NCBI RefSeq assembly: GCF_027942865.1
Contig: NC_134516.1
Location: 23,525,822-23,589,821 of the forward strand
Source: Odontesthes bonariensis
Lineage: Eukaryota; Chordata; Actinopteri; Atheriniformes; Atherinopsidae
Length of the DNA: 64,000 nt
Direction: 5' to 3'
Shown: piece after piece, positions 62,479 through 64,000 of the stretch
Layout: each line of letters opens with the position of its first letter
How positions within the stretch are numbered: the stretch's first letter is position 1
The notes under the pieces: model-generated
Told to the model about the DNA's origin: nothing
Databases searched by the model: none
The model's input: the letters and a program-made list of their open reading frames with translations, nothing else
Made by a program: the position numbers and the translations under genes

Positions 62479-63635
62479 ATCCAAACAAACAGATCACATG
62501 AATTGGGGACTGTATTTCTAATCTCCTCACAAGTTGTTATGGCTTTGTGGTGTTTTTCCTACACAGTCAGCTACACGAATGAATGAATGCTCTGACATCC
62601 TCGTGGCTGCAGGGAGTCAGTGTTATGCTTACAGGTTTTCTGCTTTTACTTCCTACTTTTTACACTTTTAACGTTTAACGATGTTTTTAAAAATTTCTTT
62701 CATCAAATCCCGAATTATATTTGACAGCTGTAGGTGTTGCGGCTCATCCAAATACAGAAAATATTATGGCTGATCAGTCGAGCCATATTTGGAAGCGCTA
62801 AAAAAAGTCATAATTTTTCTCTTTTTTTTTTTGTTATTGTAATAATTCATAGTTTAAATCATCAAACTGTCTACATCTGTGCTAGCGTTTTAGTGTGTCG
62901 ACGCTTAGGAGACAGTCATGCTGACAAGTGACCTCTCTTTGTCACATTGTAATGACCAGCACATCTGAAAACGCTGGCTTGTTTGGAACCTTTTCTGTCA
63001 TGTAGACGGGAGACAATGAACATGCAGTCTTTGCTTTTATGCAAGACAGTGTGAGAGTCTGCATGCGTACATTGTCAAGCACCCCTAAGAATCAGACTGA
63101 CGTCTGCTTCTTCCAGCCGTCATTGTGCTGAATAGACAAATCCCAGAACATTAGGCCTCTCACTGGCCTGGCCTTCACACAGTGAGAGGAGCATAGCCCC
63201 ATAACAAAAGTGAGGCCAGCGGTGGAGGCTCTGTTTCTGTCGCTTCATTAAGCAGCAATGTAAGACCCAGCAGGTTGGAAAACTTCTGCTTCCACACACA
63301 TTCAGTCCTCCCAGTGAGCAGTAGACAGGCAGGCATTCACTGCCGCTATTCTCATAGCCCGTAGCAGCCACAGACTCACATCTGCCTGCATTCTCGAGAG
63401 AGCAGACTCTTTTAAACTTGTTAATTTCTCAAATCCAACCATTAAATTGTCAAAATTATGCATCAGGCCAACATGTCTTCCCACACAACTGCTCGCAGCG
63501 CTCCATAAATCGCTCTCATGCCACAGGTATCTCTGTGATATCACTGCATATCTCAGCAGCTCCCCCTCACCGGCTGTTTCAGTGCTCACTTTCAAATGAA
63601 AATTCAGCTGGCAACTGAGCGCTCAAACGAAATGT
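62479..63635. other. no gene recognised
   Basis: The best open frame is a 97-codon minus-strand one (63595-63302) that matches no family I know and has no clear splice context. Treated as non-coding. Confidence 0.45.
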
Positions 63636-63905
63636 AAAAAAAAAAAACTTCCAAAAGATAAACGGGTCACAAATACAACAGCAAAACTAGAAAAACAACA
63701 CCCAGAAAAAAAACACCAAAAATCTAACAAAAAAACCAGAACCACAGTAACAAAAAACCTTTTCGAAAACAAAAATTTCATTTCAAGAAACGGAAAGCAT
63801 CAAAAAGACTTCTGAAAACACAACCAACAACATATTTAGCAAAAAACAAAACGGAAAGCACAATTAAATGTTAGAAAACACAACAACTAAACTGAAAAAA
63901 CAACA
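63636..63905. repeat. A/C-rich degenerate tandem repeat
   Basis: A decayed array of short A-rich units of the form GAAAACACAAC(A), with variants (AACGGAAAGCA, AGAAAAACAACA). It has almost no T and is strongly strand-asymmetric. Confidence 0.75.
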
Positions 63906-64000
63906 TTTTGATACAGCAGAAAAGAGGAATGACTGTGTTAGTTGTGACTGAACTGAATCTAAAGCCCTTTTCAGAATGCTGTTGTAACATACGGTGTGGA

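Noticed and set aside
63302-63595. 97-codon minus-strand frame as a gene
   Set aside because: No known domain, no convincing start or splice context; within the range expected by chance in this composition.
1-64000. CRISPR arrays, operons, riboswitches or prokaryotic mobile elements
   Set aside because: No regularly spaced repeats with unique spacers and no clustered uninterrupted genes; the DNA is clearly vertebrate with spliced genes.

Overview
The window is a piece of a vertebrate nuclear genome, almost certainly a teleost fish. Four intron-rich genes can be read exon by exon, with consensus splice sites and unbroken codon phase. The repeats are of teleost type: a tRNA-derived SINE, Tc1/mariner-type copies, TTAA-flanked MITEs and a hAT-type element with a clear 8-bp target duplication. 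I could not fix the species. The SINE and repeat flavour suggests a percomorph, but that is inference.

Layout. 1-3.8 kb is intron or upstream DNA of creb3l1 with a decayed Tc1-like copy. 3.8-19.0 kb (+) holds creb3l1 (OASIS), an ER-anchored bZIP transcription factor, without its first coding exon(s); its 3'UTR probably runs to about 21.4 kb. 21.9-23.6 kb (-) holds harbi1, the domesticated Harbinger transposase gene. 25.6-29.9 kb (+) holds atg13, the autophagy-initiation HORMA protein; harbi1 and atg13 are divergent, as in human. 32.6-43.3 kb (-) holds ipo5, a nuclear import receptor, complete in 26 coding exons (1,093 codons plus stop) and convergent with atg13. 43.3-64 kb has no gene I can recognise and consists of the ipo5 promoter followed by repeats: hAT element, SINE, Tc1 pseudogene, half a MITE, an LTR-like copy on the minus strand, a dispersed teleost repeat and low-complexity DNA.

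The four genes are not one pathway. creb3l1, harbi1 and atg13 recall human 11p11.2 without the intervening DGKZ-MDK-CHRM4-AMBRA1 block, while ipo5 lies on human chromosome 13, so the atg13/ipo5 junction is a lineage-specific neighbourhood.

I found no new multi-gene system. The most noteworthy observations are: a U12-type AT-AC intron in ipo5 that carries an intact MITE; a second, near-perfect TTAA-flanked MITE 48 bp from an ipo5 splice site; two 34-nt homopolymers (all C in ipo5, all T in creb3l1) serving as polypyrimidine tracts; an atg13 33-codon cassette exon entered through a GT repeat; an aspartate at the third acidic position of harbi1; and a minus-strand LTR/primer-binding-site/leader arrangement at 58.8-60 kb.
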